The translations under genes and the position numbers were made by a program. Positions 63,016-64,000 of a stretch of DNA of 64,000 bases are shown piece by piece; position 1 is the first letter of the stretch, and every line of letters starts with the position of its first letter. Where the stretch lies: the NCBI RefSeq assembly GCF_003112575.1, contig NZ_BEWC01000003.1:186001-250000 (forward strand), read 5' to 3'. Origin of the DNA: Streptomyces ardesiacus. GTDB lineage: Bacteria > Actinomycetota > Actinomycetes > Streptomycetales > Streptomycetaceae. The notes beneath the pieces were generated by a model. The model had not been told where the DNA came from, ran no database searches, and saw only the letters and a program-made list of their open reading frames with translations.

Positions 63016-64000
63016 ATGGGCTGGTGGGAGATCAACGCGGACACCCTCGCCCGCAGCCGTTTCGTGGTCTCGCCGCTCGACGAGGCCCTCGCCTGTCTGA
63101 AGCTGCTGCACTGCGGGGTGGCCGGGCATCCCGGTGAACGGGCCTGGCTCGACGCCCACCGCCCCGCCCATCTGCGCCGGATGGCGGCCGACCCGGTGGC
63201 CGCGCTGCTCGTCGGGGCGGGGCTCGGCCGGGAGTGGAACGCCGACTTCCTCACCCCCACCCCGGTCGAGGGCCTGAGCTTCGAGGAGGGCGTCGCGCGG
63301 ATCCGGGCGACGAGCCCCGACGAGGCCCGCGCCGACCTGGCCGTCTCCGTCGGGGGTCCGCTGCCGGCCGCCCTGGACCGCGACGACCTGCCGGAGCGCG
63401 CCGCCGGGCTCCTGGAGGAGGTCTGGGCGCAGGCGGTACGGCCGGACTGGGAGCGGCGCCGCCGGATCCTGGAGGCGGACGTCGTCGCGCGGACCGCGCA
63501 GGTGAGCCGGGGAGGCTGGGCGACGGTCCTGGACGCGCTGCGGCCGGGCACCCGCTGGCTGGGCGACAGCCGGCTCCAGATCAACCTGAACCCGTATCCG
63601 CCGCGCGAGTTGTCCGGGGCCGAGCTGATCCTCGTGCCGATCACTCCGCAGCGGCACGGCTGGGTGGCGTGGGAGGAGCCCGAGCGGTACGCGGTGGTCT
63701 ACCCGTGCGCGGGCGCCCTCGCGGACGACGGCGCCCGGCGCGTGCCCGCCGCCCTCGGCGCGCTGCTCGGCCCGGCCCGCGCGACCGTGCTGACGCTGCT
63801 CGGCGCCCCGATGAGCACCAGCCACCTGGTCGGCGTGACCGGCCAGGGCCTCGGCTCGGTCGGCCGGCACCTGCGGGTGCTGCTGGACGCGGGCCTGGTG
63901 GAGCGGCGGCGCGCGGGCCGCTCGGTGCTGTACTCGCGGACGCCGGCCGGGGAGGTGCTCGTGGAGGCGGGCGGCGGTGGGCGCGCCGGGTCGCGGGACT
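63016..64000 (+). CDS. ArsR-family winged-helix regulator (DUF5937-like), 3' end outside the window
   Basis: 328 codons are visible from ATG 63016 behind GGAGGGGAG, and the frame is still open at the window end. The N-terminal two-thirds is a DUF5937-like domain (MGWWEINADTLARSRFVVSPLDEALACLKLLHCG, YPPRELSGAELILVPITPQRHGWV). The C-terminal winged helix is ARATVLTLLGAPMSTSHLVGVTGQGLGSVGRHLRVLLDAGLVERRRAGRSVLYSRT, the ArsR type. No metal-binding cysteines lie in the recognition helix region, so the effector is unlikely to be arsenic. It should control the divergent MFS gene through the palindrome at 62976. Confidence 0.85.
   Translation, partial: MGWWEINADTLARSRFVVSPLDEALACLKLLHCGVAGHPGERAWLDAHRPAHLRRMAADPVAALLVGAGLGREWNADFLTPTPVEGLSFEEGVARIRATSPDEARADLAVSVGGPLPAALDRDDLPERAAGLLEEVWAQAVRPDWERRRRILEADVVARTAQVSRGGWATVLDALRPGTRWLGDSRLQINLNPYPPRELSGAELILVPITPQRHGWVAWEEPERYAVVYPCAGALADDGARRVPAALGALLGPARATVLTLLGAPMSTSHLVGVTGQGLGSVGRHLRVLLDAGLVERRRAGRSVLYSRTPAGEVLVEAGGGGRAGSRD

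Overview
The window is high-G+C actinobacterial chromosome, almost certainly Streptomyces. The evidence is third-position G/C codon use, frequent GTG/TTG starts, a hrdD-type sigma gene carrying a sigma-R promoter, and Streptomyces-typical families (DUF6227, double-IclR, ECF42 with YCII). Both edges cut genes: an MFS transporter at the left and an ArsR-type regulator at the right.

1-26.2 kb is ordinary core chromosome: an FmdB zinc ribbon protein behind a CIRCE-like operator, an MTA phosphorylase-family protein, MscL, LtrA, an S58 peptidase, an L,D-transpeptidase, the fructose PTS operon fruR-fruK-fruA, several regulator/transporter or regulator/enzyme pairs, sigma factor HrdD, an M6 metalloprotease and a duplicated IclR regulator. 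Many divergent intergenic regions hold clean inverted-repeat operators.

26.3-51.5 kb is a 25.2-kb mobile island. Perfect 16-bp terminal inverted repeats (26298-26313 and 51520-51535) are flanked by an exact 8-bp direct repeat (26290-26297 and 51536-51543). The right-hand copy is nucleotides 1-8 of a tRNA-Arg(CCT) gene, so the island sits precisely at the 5' end of the tRNA. Near its right end it encodes a tyrosine-recombinase-fold protein lacking the catalytic residues, translationally coupled to a DDE transposase-like protein. An 18-bp operator is shared between this module and an XRE regulator at the left end. The island's cargo looks like an anti-phage system of Druantia type: a 1855-aa DUF1998 helicase (DruE-like) coupled to two unrecognised proteins, a DUF4365 nuclease-fold protein coupled to an unknown protein, and on the opposite strand a GHKL (MutL/MORC-like) ATPase coupled to a DruA-like DUF4338 protein. 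Decayed IS701-like and ISAs1-like fragments lie in the left part.

51.5-53.9 kb, downstream of the tRNA, appears to be an older remnant element. The last 14 bp of the tRNA region recur at 52589-52602 and enclose a HigBA-type toxin-antitoxin pair. A Crp/Fnr-like gene fragment and a Uma2 endonuclease follow. 54-64 kb returns to ordinary chromosome: MerR/SDR, membrane proteins, an MBL hydrolase with a Pro-Glu-Asn tandem repeat, TetR/DUF308, YCII with an ECF42 sigma factor, and an MFS/ArsR pair.

Starts were chosen by reading ribosome-binding sites and overlaps. Family calls come from motif recognition without database searches.
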